Assembly (NCBI RefSeq): GCF_002104995.1
Contig: NW_024468422.1
Location: 1-22,139 of the forward strand
Direction: 5' to 3'
DNA length: 22,139 nucleotides
Source of the DNA: Linderina pennispora
Taxonomy: Eukaryota; Kickxellomycota; Kickxellomycetes; Kickxellales; Kickxellaceae
The notes below the pieces were generated by a model. That model was not told where the DNA came from. It ran no database searches and was given only the letters and a program-made list of their open reading frames with translations. Each line of letters starts with the position of its first letter. The stretch's first letter is position 1. Shown in pieces: positions 1-11,191 of the stretch. Position numbers and translations under genes: made by a program.

Positions 1-2529
1 TTCCTGAATTTTCCCCATTCACTAAATAGGTTGCTGTTTCTAGCTAATTGACACTTTATCCAACAGCTTTGCCCGTTATCAAACCCTGCTAATTATGAAC
101 ACTACAGAGTAGAAATTGCTCTACAGGCTGCTATTTGTGAAATGTCATCCCATGTCGTGGTGTATGAACTTTGTACATTCTGGCTGCGATTGGCACTGAA
201 TCTATGGCCGCTGAATCTGCAAATCATATATCTGGAAATCGGATTGCCAAATCGCAATGTATCCATTTGACTGTTTCTGAATCGGCTGCGGATCACAATT
301 CTAGATGGAATACTATGCTAGAGGGTTATACACTTTATAACCTAGTGAGGAGCAGGCTGAAGCACCAAGGATATATATCGGAGGAATATGAAAGAGTGCT
401 GAAAAGCACAAAGCAGGAATAGTAGAAAGTGAAGCGACAAATAGTCCTATCCAGGACCAGATAGCGTGGCTACTGAAAGGGGAATAGATAATAATGAGAT
501 GAGTAAAATTGTCTAATTTTGATATATTGAATGTATGAAATATGCTATATGAAGGAAGGAAGGAAGAATCGTCAGATGAAAGAGCGGGTGCCTATCTAAG
601 TAGTGGCGCTAGTCGCCTAGAATAGTATGAATGGACACTGTGGCTTAAGGGTCTTGATCAATGGGTTCTCGAAATCTTGTGAATATCGAACCACAAGAAC
701 AATGCTATTCGCATTATTAGGGTTCTATTCACTGTATAGCAGATGAATTTTCGGAGTATCGCTATTATAAAATGAGCTGTCGCAATGAAACCAGGCAGCT
801 TGGTTGAAAACCCGTGGACGTATTGTTTTGTTGAGGCTAGATTAAGGGGAGATAGGTAGCAATGCGTGTGTCATACAGCTCACTTCCATATTTATGCCAT
901 TTCACTTGTTGGCAACGGCGAGTTGTGAGTGATGGCATGAACCACAAACATTTATCAGTGATGAAGGGTGACAAACATGAATCGCTTGAAAATGCACTGC
1001 ATTAACCTGCCATTGCATTTAACATAACAGTGATACATTGTCATTTTAGTTTATAGGTTAAATTCTTAGCAGGAGCTACATGTACAGAGGGACTTTAGTC
1101 TGCAGGCATTTAATCTAAGTGGCTGTTCCATATCACTGCATATTAAACATAGTAAATAACCAAAAAGCTAAGATTATGATATCAACATTAATTCAAGGTT
1201 GTAGCTAATCAGTCATTCACCTAGAACATGGAAATAGCACTCCAAGAAGTTAATGGTCCTTGGAGCAAATGTGCTTCTCAAACCACCATATAACTACAAC
1301 GTAATATCAGCACATTTCATACTTGACAATTGCCAGCAGCTTTCCTAAAACCGCATCGGATACAAAACAGCCCTTTACCACCATCATTAGTCGAGGATAT
1401 GAATAAATAACATTCATTGAGTAGAAAAAGTGAATGACGGTGGATGGATGTGTACCTACAATGGCTTAAAATATCGACTGTATTCAGAACCACACCTGGA
1501 GGTCATAGTGGAGTCTAATAGACCCAGCATTCCTATTTTGGGTAGCAGGCCATATATTTCGCTGACACCATTTGCACCACCTGTCAACCAGTGCATGCTT
1601 GTCGGTACTTGTTGAAAACACCAAAAGCCTGCTTCTGTGTGCATGCACTGCCTACGTACAGAAGCATACTAGGAGACCATTATCAATAGGGGAGAGTTGG
1701 TGGTTCAATCCCTCGACTGCCTTGCTTAGAAGCAGGAGATTTGAGGTGCACTGTGGTAACCTAGGAGATAGGGGGTTAATGGGTATATATTGAAAAGCAA
1801 TTTCTCAAAAATATAGCCGAGGGAAGAAGAAAAGTTGATGGTCTACCTGGGCCATTGCATGTATGCGTTTCGGCCATGTCCATGGCGGCGCAGGGGGACT
1901 CCCGACCCCGAGTGTCAACACGCTGGATGAGCATAAGCATATTTTGTCAGACTATCGCTGCATGCTCACTCACTGACTTGTGAATCTACGAGGGGCCTGA
2001 AATCTGTGTGTGCCATCCACCGAACTGACCCCGATATCTGCAATATCTATTGCTCAAATAGATGACAAAGCAGTTAGCGCGTATTACTCAGCACGTCCAT
2101 CTACTTCGGGGCCGATTCAACGGATTATATTTGTGACCTTTGATATGTTCAGTCCGAAGTCCGAGAGGTGATGTTCTGTGCATGCGACGTGCAGGAGGAT
2201 CGACGAATTCCGTGGCCATAGCTACTCTTTAGCGCAGTTTTCCCAACAGATACGTACTCGCGCACTTGGTTCCAGAGGGTTCCTCTTCATTATGGAGGAA
2301 ACTGCCGCTCGGGACAAAAGTGGGAAAGTTCTGCAGATTCCGGACTCACGGAGTACATGTCGTGAGGGATATACCAATAAGGCGAAAAGTACAAAAAGCG
2401 GACTATCGCAATAGCGTGTAGTTTTGCTTTTGAAGTCATCCATGTAGAAAATTATATTTCCTTTCATCCACCTTGCGTTCTAAACCAGTAATACTAATCA
2501 ATTTCTTACAACACATCGTCTATTCCACA
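1..2529. other. gene-free upstream region
   Basis: I see no supportable gene in this 2.5 kb. It is richer in A/T than the genes to the right. Its open frames are all short (at most 83 codons), overlap one another and lack recognisable motifs. A short GGAA tandem (about 551-566) is the only simple repeat seen. The last few hundred bases presumably hold the promoter and 5' leader of the transporter gene, but I find no clear TATA element. Old repeat remnants are possible and could not be tested by eye. Confidence 0.6.
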
Positions 2530-3975
2530 ATGCCGCATACGAAGAGTGACAGTGACACATCAGCATCCGTGGTCGACCAAACCATCCGCCAAATGAATAG
2601 TAGCGCTGTCATGGATGAGAGCTTTGATATTAACGAAAAGATATTGGAAAGCATGGCTGAATCCCAGGATAATATTGCAGACGAAAAAGGAAACATGTCC
2701 ACTTCGGAATCAGGCTTGGGCTCCACGCAGCCAGTGGCTAAATGGTGGGAGAGCAAGTCATATGAAGATCAGCCCGTCGACAGCAAGCACGGCTGGCTCG
2801 TTGTCATCTCAGGCTGTCTGATGATGATGTTCTCTATGGGTTGCGTGAATAGCTACGGGTCATACCAGACATACTATCACGCGCACCAGTTTCCAGAGGA
2901 ACCAACGTCAACCTTGGCATGGATCGGTACCCTGCAGTTTGCCGTAATGAACGCAGTTGGAATTCCAGCAGGGATTCTGTGCGAGCGGGTGGACTCGCGG
3001 CTAGTCTCCTTTGTTGGCGGGGTCATCATGGGGGTCTCCTTCATCATTGCGTCGTTCTGTGATACCGCTGTTTGGAAGCTAATGTTGACTCAGGGGATTG
3101 TCTTTTCGATTGGTGCCTCGCTGGTGTTCATCCCGGCTGTGTCGTTCCCTTCGCAGTGGTTTGTGAAATACCGGCCACTCGCAGTAGGAATCGTTGTTGC
3201 TGGCAGCGGTATTGGCGGCCTGTGGTTAACACCAGCCACAAATAGCATGATCGACAGGCTGGGCTCTGGCTGGGCGCTGCGCATTTCTGGCATCATCATC
3301 ATTGCGGTCTGCTCGGTGTGCAGCATCTTTATGCGCAATCGCCTCAAGCTGGAGTCGCGCGAAAAGGTTGTTGACTTTAGCGTGCTGCATGATGTGAGAT
3401 TCTTGTTCATCTTTGCAGGCGCCATCTTCTCGACTACGGGCTATTTCACACCGTTCTTTGATATGCCTATGTATGCTTTCAAAGTCGTCGATATGGATGC
3501 GTCCCTGGCCAAAAATCTGGTCACCATCATCAACGCTGCATCGACTGCTGGTCGTGTGGTGACTGGGCAGATTGCGGTGATCGTGGGCAACATCAACGCG
3601 CTTCTTGTGTGCATGTTTGTCGCCGCTCTGAGCCTGCTGGTGCTGTGGCTGCCGTTTGAGGCCACAGGAACCACTTTAGCTTGCAGCATCATTTACGGGT
3701 TCTTTTGCGGAGGCTTCATCAGCCTGCTGCCGGTTATTATTGCCGACCTCTGGGGTGTCAGTCGTATAGCGACAATCATCGGTTTGCTCTACATTGCCAC
3801 ATTCATGGGCACTATGATCGGCGCTCCGTCGTCAAGCGCAATCCTGGACAATATCGGCCATGGCACGAACTTCCGTCCGACGATTGCCTTCTCTGGCTGC
3901 TTTATGGCGGCTTCATTCCTAGCGTTCTGCGGCCTGCGCATTGCCACAAACAGAAAGCTGCTGAAGAAGGTGTGA
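2530..3975 (+). CDS. MFS transporter, monocarboxylate porter-like (MCT/SLC16-type)
   Basis: Predicted plasma- or organelle-membrane carrier of 481 residues in one exon. The open frame extends upstream to 2473 without an ATG, so I start at the first ATG (2530), which has A at -3. Residues 1-86 form a polar, acidic cytosolic tail. About 12 hydrophobic segments follow, split 6+6 by a central loop near residues 275-295 (NRLKLESREK). The first segment, HGWLVVISGCLMMMFSMGC, is followed by NSYGSYQTYYH. This matches the G-W-V-V...SYG.fq.YY signature of fungal monocarboxylate porter homologues (TC 2.A.1.13). A glycine-rich fifth helix (VVAGSGIGGLWLTPATN) is also typical of that family. The substrate cannot be read from sequence: in yeast, family members carry riboflavin or unknown organic acids. 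The nearest downstream gene is a decayed nuclease relic, so context says nothing about substrate. The reading frame is intact. Confidence 0.88.
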   Translation: MPHTKSDSDTSASVVDQTIRQMNSSAVMDESFDINEKILESMAESQDNIADEKGNMSTSESGLGSTQPVAKWWESKSYEDQPVDSKHGWLVVISGCLMMMFSMGCVNSYGSYQTYYHAHQFPEEPTSTLAWIGTLQFAVMNAVGIPAGILCERVDSRLVSFVGGVIMGVSFIIASFCDTAVWKLMLTQGIVFSIGASLVFIPAVSFPSQWFVKYRPLAVGIVVAGSGIGGLWLTPATNSMIDRLGSGWALRISGIIIIAVCSVCSIFMRNRLKLESREKVVDFSVLHDVRFLFIFAGAIFSTTGYFTPFFDMPMYAFKVVDMDASLAKNLVTIINAASTAGRVVTGQIAVIVGNINALLVCMFVAALSLLVLWLPFEATGTTLACSIIYGFFCGGFISLLPVIIADLWGVSRIATIIGLLYIATFMGTMIGAPSSSAILDNIGHGTNFRPTIAFSGCFMAASFLAFCGLRIATNRKLLKKV

Positions 3976-4676
3976 TGTTTCACACGATGCTACCATGCGC
4001 TAGAGCTTTTCTGGAACTGATTTGTTGACTTTAGAATGCGCGCAACAAGCGGCCAGCGAGCAAACAATTGGAAGTCTGGGTTGTCAGCACATCTTTTACC
4101 TTTATATAAGATTTTATAGTCCAAAAAGCGTCCGACCGTCCGCTAGAAATTATTTAATTAGTTAAAAATAAAACTCTTTTGAGCTTCTACACGAGTTTGG
4201 GTAACTTGCTCTGTAAACTCCTTTTGATCTTGAAACCAAGGCAACAAGCTATTATTGTAGTGGTCACAGGTCTACACTATATATCTCCATTGGTTCAGCG
4301 CAAGGGCTGCTCTCATTGTCGGTCGGCCTGATAACTTCCATGGTGTCATCATGGTGGTCATCACCAGCTGCGCAACACTCTTAGGATATTTATTTATGAG
4401 CACCTGTTGAATAAGGCCATATAGCTCTTCCATTGGTTATGCAATATTTGTAGATTTAGTTTATAAATTAATTTGTCTTATGGACACACATATGGTAGCA
4501 TTTGGGCCACAATGGACCCAGTCTGTATAGACTGATTCAAGAGACTGTATCAGTGCTAAGGGCCCCAAGAACCATGCAAGCCAGATAATTTTAATAAAAA
4601 GTTCTTAATGCTATGCATACGCAATAAAGCAAAACTGAACAGCATCATTTCTCTTCTTGCCTACTGAATTTCTCAA
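3976..4676. other. 3' region of the MFS gene and spacer before the nuclease relic
   Basis: About 700 nt with no open frame worth reporting. The first 200 nt hold the likely 3' UTR and AATAAA of the transporter. The rest is A/T-rich and may include the left flank of the decayed nuclease element. I could not find a terminal inverted repeat or target-site duplication by eye. Confidence 0.5.
4167..4172 (+). terminator. AATAAA polyadenylation signal for the MFS gene
   Basis: A canonical AATAAA lies about 190 nt past the transporter stop codon, in an A/T-rich stretch. It is the first perfect hexamer downstream on the plus strand, so I assign it as the likely 3'-end signal. This rests on position only. 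Confidence 0.45.
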
Positions 4677-6149
4677 ATGAATATTACCCGCAGCACTACT
4701 GTCATAAAGACATCACTTGGTGGTAGTGGCTTCTGTGATTCTATGTTGCCCCGCCTAGAGCAATTTGTACACAGCGTCAATATCATCAAAGAGCATACAT
4801 ACATGCTTGCACGATGGATATTACTCCATCAACTAGCTGACGAGGATGCTTTTGACCCTTCAATATTTGTGAAAAAGGGATTCTTTCGTTTTATTTATTG
4901 ATTCATTTACCACAACCTGAAGGCGAAGACTATCATATCTGCCGAGGATTTCGTCAACCGGAAGGACAGGTCAGAACTGTCGAGCGCAGATTTCGGTGAT
5001 GTAGCTAGATATCATATTTATGATTATCTATTGCATAATGGCGATATCAAGCTACATGGTGTACATGACATGAATCAAGTAGCAACATACGTGGATACCG
5101 AGCTGATGACAGCATACAAGAACAACATTGTGTTGCACTATGGCACTTGCCTACAGCGGATTCTGACCAAATTGATTGATATTCGCAGCCGCAAAAACAC
5201 ACTGCACAGTACAATGGGCAATGTGTCCAAGGCTGAGTTCAATAATGCATGTCAAGTGTATGTTTATATACCTGCACAGAAGCTCCGCCAGGCAGTTGCC
5301 TCTAGGCACCCTGATCTCAGTATGCTCACCCCACCGATGCTTGCAATCTACAACAAGCTGGCACCAGTCCTTAATGCCTATGATGCCAAGTACAGATTCG
5401 CCAAAGACAGCCGATACTATGATGCCAAGGTAAATACACTTAAGCATCTGCGTGCATACATTCGCCTATGTCAGCTTATTGAGAATGAGCAGCTTGGCAA
5501 GTCTCCCCCCAATGCTTGCCTCTGCGGACATCATGGATCCCAGGCCATGTGCGCTTAGACAAGCAAGTAATCAAGCAGGTGTTTATTTCGGAAACACGTG
5601 AGGAGGTTACCAAGATCAACGCAGCAAAGAGGGCAGCAACAGAGGCAAGGAAAACAGCAGAAAAGGGCGAAAAATTGGCCAAGAAGGCTGCACGCGAAGC
5701 AGCGAAGATGCCATCGGATGAAACAGAGGCCACTGCAGCAACTGCAGCAGTAGCGGCTGATTCCCTTGCAGGTGCATTGTCTGCTGCTGCAGACATTCCG
5801 GCATGTTCCCAACCCGCGGCCCTACCAGAGATCGAAGAACCCAACTGTGAAGTGCCATGGCCTTCTCCGCTGTACAAGCGAGTCATGTAAGCGGGCCATG
5901 GCACAATACAGGCGGGCCTATTCGTCTCAGCTCTTGAACCGCGATCTCGCAGCAGTTCTAAACTTCAGGCTCATTTTCCAGTCACTCTGTGATTCAGGCA
6001 GTATTCCTGAACGGTTCCGTCGCTTTACGGCCATTGTTGCCGATGCTTCTGGCACCACCCATGCAACAAAGAGGTCGCGCAAGAAGCGTGCGGCAGCAGG
6101 CGATTCTGCTGCCAGCAGCAGCGAACCAGCGCTGAAGCGCCTGCGCTGA
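4677..6149 (+). pseudogene. decayed TnpB/Fanzor-like RNA-guided nuclease gene
   Basis: This region reads as one ancestral gene in three broken pieces. Piece 1 (4677-5558) stays in one frame except for a TGA at 4899-4901. It encodes a helical N-terminal region with KTSL near the start and later YDAKVNTLKHLRAYIRLCQLIE. Piece 2 (from about 5510, shifted frame) gives CLPLRTSWIPGHVRLD, then a long Lys/Ala/Glu linker. Piece 3 (third frame, about 5850-6149) gives HGLLRCTSESC, LLNRDLAAVLNFR and a basic tail KRSRKKR. From family knowledge, the LRC...C plus W/L-N-R-D-L-A-A pattern is the zinc-ribbon and third RuvC aspartate of TnpB/Fanzor proteins, and PLRTSWIPGH resembles a conserved fungal Fanzor-like block. 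The region that should hold the first two RuvC acidic motifs is absent, so the product cannot be active. The family name is from remembered motifs, not a search. An unrelated IS607/IS605-type transposon protein is the main alternative. Confidence 0.6.
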
Positions 6150-7565
6150 GCAGGCCATCAAGATGGGAGATGTCCATGATCGCTACTGCACCAACAACCA
6201 TCCGACACGTTCAAATGACCGGTTCGCCGTGATGCTCTTATCGACGTGTCAATCCATGCTGACTAGCAGCCGAGCTCGCATCGCGAGCAGAGTAATTCTA
6301 GTACGATAAATTATGGAAAATGGGTTAGTATTAGGGTTAGAGAGTAGAGGAAATTGGTAGTTGGGTGGTGGTGGTAGTGAGGAAGTAGGGATGAAGCAGT
6401 CAGTATGACATTTTGTGAGGACACGAAGATGCAGGAGGGTAGTGAAGGAGGACGACGGGGTGTTTGAAGTGACGCGAGTGCAGCTAGGAACAGAGGTAAA
6501 GAGGCAGATGACGCAGGAGGAAGAGGTGACGATGAGTGAGTAGCAGTGCAGACTGACCAGGCAGACGATTCAGTAGCGCAGGTTATGCTGGCAGACCCAG
6601 CAACGACGGCAAGAGGCTAGAAACGGCTAGCGGATCGAGGTATCGCGAAAAGAGTGCAATAATGACACTGCACATTTTCCTCTCCGTTTCTTCTCCCGAC
6701 TTTGGGCTGCAATGACAAGATGGAGGGGGAGGCATACGATGGCGTCGGCACGCCCATGCAAGCCGCTTGTGTGATTTTTCCCTTGTTTGTGACAACTGTT
6801 TAATCAGGTGAACAGAATGCACAACCAGATCAGCAGGCAACTAAGGCTTGTGTGCTTGCAGCATGTTCTTTGGTGACATGGCTACCCCACTAGCGGCGTC
6901 AGCATAGGCCATGAGATGTCGGCTTTCTAGTCAACAGCCCACGGGGGCCACTTAGATGTGCAACCGATAGATATGTCTTCAGGGTACGAGATAGCAAAAG
7001 AAATTCCAGTTAGCGCTCGTCATTTTCTGCCATTTTCTGTTACATCTGGTTTTTACATATCAATTTCCATATCCTTGCCTACACAGACACCTGCGGCGGG
7101 CTGTCGCCACTTTTAGTTGCAACATCAATATGTATCAGTGATAGCCATGTGCACAAGTATGATCTGTGTTGTGGTCGAGCTTGTTGCTGGCAGAGACTTT
7201 CTGCGCAATATGTCGCATCTGCACAGCGAGCAGTGGGTATGCCCATTTGGTAATCCTAGCGTCTAGCCGTGCAGCACCGGTGGTGGAGGTTCTAGGAAAC
7301 CTCTGCCTATCTGCCTACCTGGTTGACTAGGTATCACGCGTGGGCGTCTCCATTTGCGCTGGAGTACTTGTGGGCATTTTCTCCGCATCACGAAATAGCC
7401 CTAGCCATCTCCACCCACGTCATCGAGCAAACTGGCTGGGCATGGCTTTTCCTCCCTATTTCCGTCAACGCTTCTGCATTTTACTCGTGCATTCGCAGTT
7501 TTTGCATTAAAGCTGGCTTCATTTTCCAACATTTATTCCCTTCTTGTTCTTGCCACCACGAAAGA
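6150..7565. other. gene-free spacer, purine-rich, PEP7 promoter side
   Basis: No supportable gene. The stretch from about 6335 to 6545 is strongly purine-rich (GAGGA/GTGAGG-type words) on the plus strand. A small TTAGGG-like patch lies at its left edge. The last 240 nt are open in the PEP7 frame but contain no ATG and become pyrimidine-rich (TTTTCC, CTTCTTG) just before the PEP7 start, as expected for a promoter and 5' leader. Confidence 0.5.
6320..6339 (+). repeat. short TTAGGG-like interstitial patch
   Basis: The sequence GGGTTAGTATTAGGGTTAG contains one exact TTAGGG plus two partial copies within about 20 nt. TTAGGG is the common fungal telomere unit. The patch is too short to prove a telomere scar and could be chance in a purine-rich stretch. 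Confidence 0.3.
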
Positions 7566-9986
7566 ATGTCAGATGGAATGTCGACACCACCACGCGCAGG
7601 GAAGGGAGCTCCAGTGCCAGTTAAGCATGTGCGACGGCCGGCGCGCACCTTCGGGCCGTCGACAGCGAGGTCCGAGTCGCCGCTAACACGAGTAGCTGAC
7701 CTCTTTGCGGAGCCAGTGAACGGAGCAAAACACACGCGGTCACAGTCCACCCAGCTCAACGTGCCTGCTGGTAGCCCGGCACAGACGCGCCCTCGGCGAC
7801 TCTCTGAAGCAGTAAGTGGCAGCGCATGGTGCAGCACGGCCGGCAATGGCTCGCCGTCGCTGCAAGCCCAGTTGGCAGGAGGCAGAGGCGAGGCTAACGG
7901 GCGTAGCCGGCGGGCAAGCAATGCAAGCTCGACTGGCGCAGGCGAGACCGCAGCCCTGAACTGCCCAATATGTGGGGTAATGGCGCCTAGCCTGTTTGCC
8001 CTGAATGTGCACCTGGACGACACTCACTTTGCTGGCGACGGCAACGGCGGAGGGATGGGCGGCGGCGCTGGAAGCACCGCGCTGCGAGAGCACGAGGCGA
8101 GTGGCACTGGGCAAAATGGGCAGGTAAAGTCGCGGTATGCGTCGCAGGACGATTTGGATGAAGTGAAGGGCGCTATTCTGGGGTTCTTCCGAGGTGCTGG
8201 TCGTGCCGTCAAGGGGCTCAGTGGCACACAGACCCAGGAGTCGCCCAGTTCTAATGCCAGTGACATGGGCGACGATCGCCAGATCCCATCGGCAGGGACC
8301 GAGCAGACAGCTGTGAGCCAAGGGCGCTGGCACGCTGGGCAGAGCGATGGAGCCGATCGAGGGCAGGTGACAAAGGCACACTGGCAGCAGTACAAGTCGG
8401 GCGATCGCTGCAATGTACCAGCATGCACACTGGTGCTGACATCACAAACCGGTCATGTCAACTGCCGCAAGTGTGGTCGGCTGATGTGCAGCCAGCATTG
8501 CAGCTACCAGCTGAATCTGGCGCCGACAGCCCAGCCATCGGCGCGCGGCACTGCGTGCAGAGTGTGCGAGGAGTGCTACCAGCGCGCGACGCAAAGCCAG
8601 AGTGGACCATCGCGCAACCACACAGCGGCATTTGTGCATCTGCGGCGAAAAGTTGTCAACGTGGCACTGCTGGAGGGAAACCGGATGGAGAAGCGGCTGG
8701 AAAAGCTGTCGCTGGTATACGCAGCAACAGATACAGGCGGATCGGCGCCATCGTCGCTGCTGCGTTCAAAGTCGCTGCAGACGGCTGAGCAGGAGGTGGT
8801 TGTGTGGGAGGATGATGCCCATGTCCATTCATGCCCGCTCTGCCAAAAGTCATTTGGGCGGCTGGCGTCTCGGCGGCACCATTGCCGGCTGTGCGGGCGG
8901 GTGGTGTGCGGGCGGCCCAGCTGCTTGGTGCAGCTGGCGATTCCGCTGGCGAACCCCGACGGGTCTGGCTTCTCGCAGGAGCGGTTTGCCAACGTCAAGG
9001 CGTGTAAGGACTGCGAGCATATTGTGCTGCGGCATCGCGACCGGACTGCGCGGACAAGCCAGGCTCCAACAGTTCTGGCACAGCTTTACACGAAAATCGG
9101 CCAGTACATGGAGCAGGTCGAGGAGGTGCTGCCGACATTCAACGCCTTGGCGCTTCGTTTGGGCAGTGCTGGGACTGCAGGGAGCCCCGACTTGCCGCGG
9201 GCAGCGCGGATCCGTCGCCAGCTGACGGCGTCGTTCAATGATCTGGACAAGATCTCAAAGCGGATTGCGCAGCTGCCGGCACAAACGGCTACGGACCAGC
9301 GGTTGCATGTGGCGATTCGACGGTCGGTCGCGCAGTACCTGCAGCTGCACATGTTTCCGCTGACCATGCTGCCAAAGCCCGACCACAAGGCCAATGCAAA
9401 GCCAGAGCGAGCGCCGCGCGCACCCACGCCGCTGCGGCAGTCGACCAGTGCTGCAGAAGCCTCAGAGGATGGCGATGCGACGCAGAGCAAGGACACGCTG
9501 GCAGCAGCACCGCCATCGGTGTCTCCTACACCGTCGATTCCGTCAAGCATCTCGACGCTGAACATAGAGGCAGACGTGCCGCTGGCGGCCAAGAGCCCGG
9601 GGGTGTCGGCAAAGTCGATTGTCAGCAATGTCACCAGCGTGGGCGGTGCGGTGGTGGGTGGGACGGTCACTGGGATCTCGTCGCTTTTGTCGTTCGTCAC
9701 GCCGGGGACGCCCAAGCAGAGGAACAAGTCGAGTGGCGGGCTGCCGTCGCAGGATGAGCTGATTGCGCAGGCACTGGCCAGGGACCCCGAGCGGGAGCAG
9801 CGGGTGGTGGACATGGGGCATGACGAAAAGCTGTCAACGCTGTCGGTGCTGCGCGACCAGCGCGAGCGAGTCAAGGGGTATATTAGAGAAGCGCAGCGCG
9901 AGCGGCGACTCGAGGACGCCGTGTCGCTGCAGACATCACTGAGCGATCTCGAGGTCGAGCTCTCGCTAATTGAGCGTAACTTGTGA
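7566..9986 (+). CDS. PEP7: PEP7/VAC1 (rabenosyn-5-like) endosomal tethering protein with FYVE fingers
   Basis: 806-residue PI3P- and Rab5-family effector. In yeast Pep7/Vac1 works with Vps45 and Vps21 in Golgi-to-endosome vesicle fusion. I start at 7566, the first ATG (A at -3); the frame upstream to 7323 has no ATG. Visible order: a Ser/Pro/Arg-rich N-terminus; a C2H2 finger at residues 133-154 (C133-x2-C136-x12-H149-x4-H154); a FYVE-like finger from C282 to about 342 with the core CRKCG but not RRHHC; and a canonical FYVE finger at about 414-490 with WEDD, RRHHCRLCG and VKACKDC. A helical stretch follows, then a low-complexity Ser/Pro region, and a C-terminal coiled helix (about 755-806, RDQRERVKGYIREAQRERR) resembling the rabenosyn Rab-binding domain. 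This C2H2-FYVE-FYVE-Rab-binding order is that of Vac1. It is convergent with YOP1, and its reading frame is intact. Confidence 0.88.
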   Translation: MSDGMSTPPRAGKGAPVPVKHVRRPARTFGPSTARSESPLTRVADLFAEPVNGAKHTRSQSTQLNVPAGSPAQTRPRRLSEAVSGSAWCSTAGNGSPSLQAQLAGGRGEANGRSRRASNASSTGAGETAALNCPICGVMAPSLFALNVHLDDTHFAGDGNGGGMGGGAGSTALREHEASGTGQNGQVKSRYASQDDLDEVKGAILGFFRGAGRAVKGLSGTQTQESPSSNASDMGDDRQIPSAGTEQTAVSQGRWHAGQSDGADRGQVTKAHWQQYKSGDRCNVPACTLVLTSQTGHVNCRKCGRLMCSQHCSYQLNLAPTAQPSARGTACRVCEECYQRATQSQSGPSRNHTAAFVHLRRKVVNVALLEGNRMEKRLEKLSLVYAATDTGGSAPSSLLRSKSLQTAEQEVVVWEDDAHVHSCPLCQKSFGRLASRRHHCRLCGRVVCGRPSCLVQLAIPLANPDGSGFSQERFANVKACKDCEHIVLRHRDRTARTSQAPTVLAQLYTKIGQYMEQVEEVLPTFNALALRLGSAGTAGSPDLPRAARIRRQLTASFNDLDKISKRIAQLPAQTATDQRLHVAIRRSVAQYLQLHMFPLTMLPKPDHKANAKPERAPRAPTPLRQSTSAAEASEDGDATQSKDTLAAAPPSVSPTPSIPSSISTLNIEADVPLAAKSPGVSAKSIVSNVTSVGGAVVGGTVTGISSLLSFVTPGTPKQRNKSSGGLPSQDELIAQALARDPEREQRVVDMGHDEKLSTLSVLRDQRERVKGYIREAQRERRLEDAVSLQTSLSDLEVELSLIERNL

Positions 9987-10031
9987 GGTAGGAGACTGCA
10001 CGTTATATTTCAAAGTGGCTGGGAAAAAGTA

Positions 10032-10037
10032 AATAAA
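10032..10037 (+). terminator. AATAAA polyadenylation signal for PEP7
   Basis: A perfect AATAAA lies 46 nt after the PEP7 stop, inside the 220-nt gap to the convergent YOP1 stop. Spacing and strand fit a compact fungal 3' UTR. Confidence 0.55.
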
Positions 10038-10206
10038 GCGAAAGAGCGCAGACAGCGCAGCCTAACTCCATCGGCAGTGGGTAGCTACAAGGGATGTCGA
10101 GTTGCTGCAGAACATGTGACATATGAGGAGGTATCCAGGGCAAGTAAAAGCCGGCGTAGAGAAGCTGCGAGGCGAAAAATACGAGTTGGCCAGTCAGAGC
10201 ATGGGC

Positions 10207-11191
<985 letters not shown>

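Noticed and set aside
171-422. 83-codon plus-strand open frame
   Set aside because: No motif, A/T-rich unstructured context and an overlapping frame on the other strand. Its length is within chance expectation.
1690-1730. GGTTCAATCCC resembling a tRNA B box
   Set aside because: The flanking bases do not form a good T-stem and no matching A box or acceptor stem was found, so no tRNA is called.
4677-6149. Reading the relic as two or three independent small genes
   Set aside because: The pieces follow each other in the order of one Fanzor-like protein, and the breaks lie at a C-run, an in-frame stop and a missing core. Decay of one gene is simpler.
7323-7565. Upstream extension of the PEP7 frame
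   Set aside because: It contains no ATG and begins at TTG. The first ATG at 7566 has a good context and is followed by a typical N-terminus.
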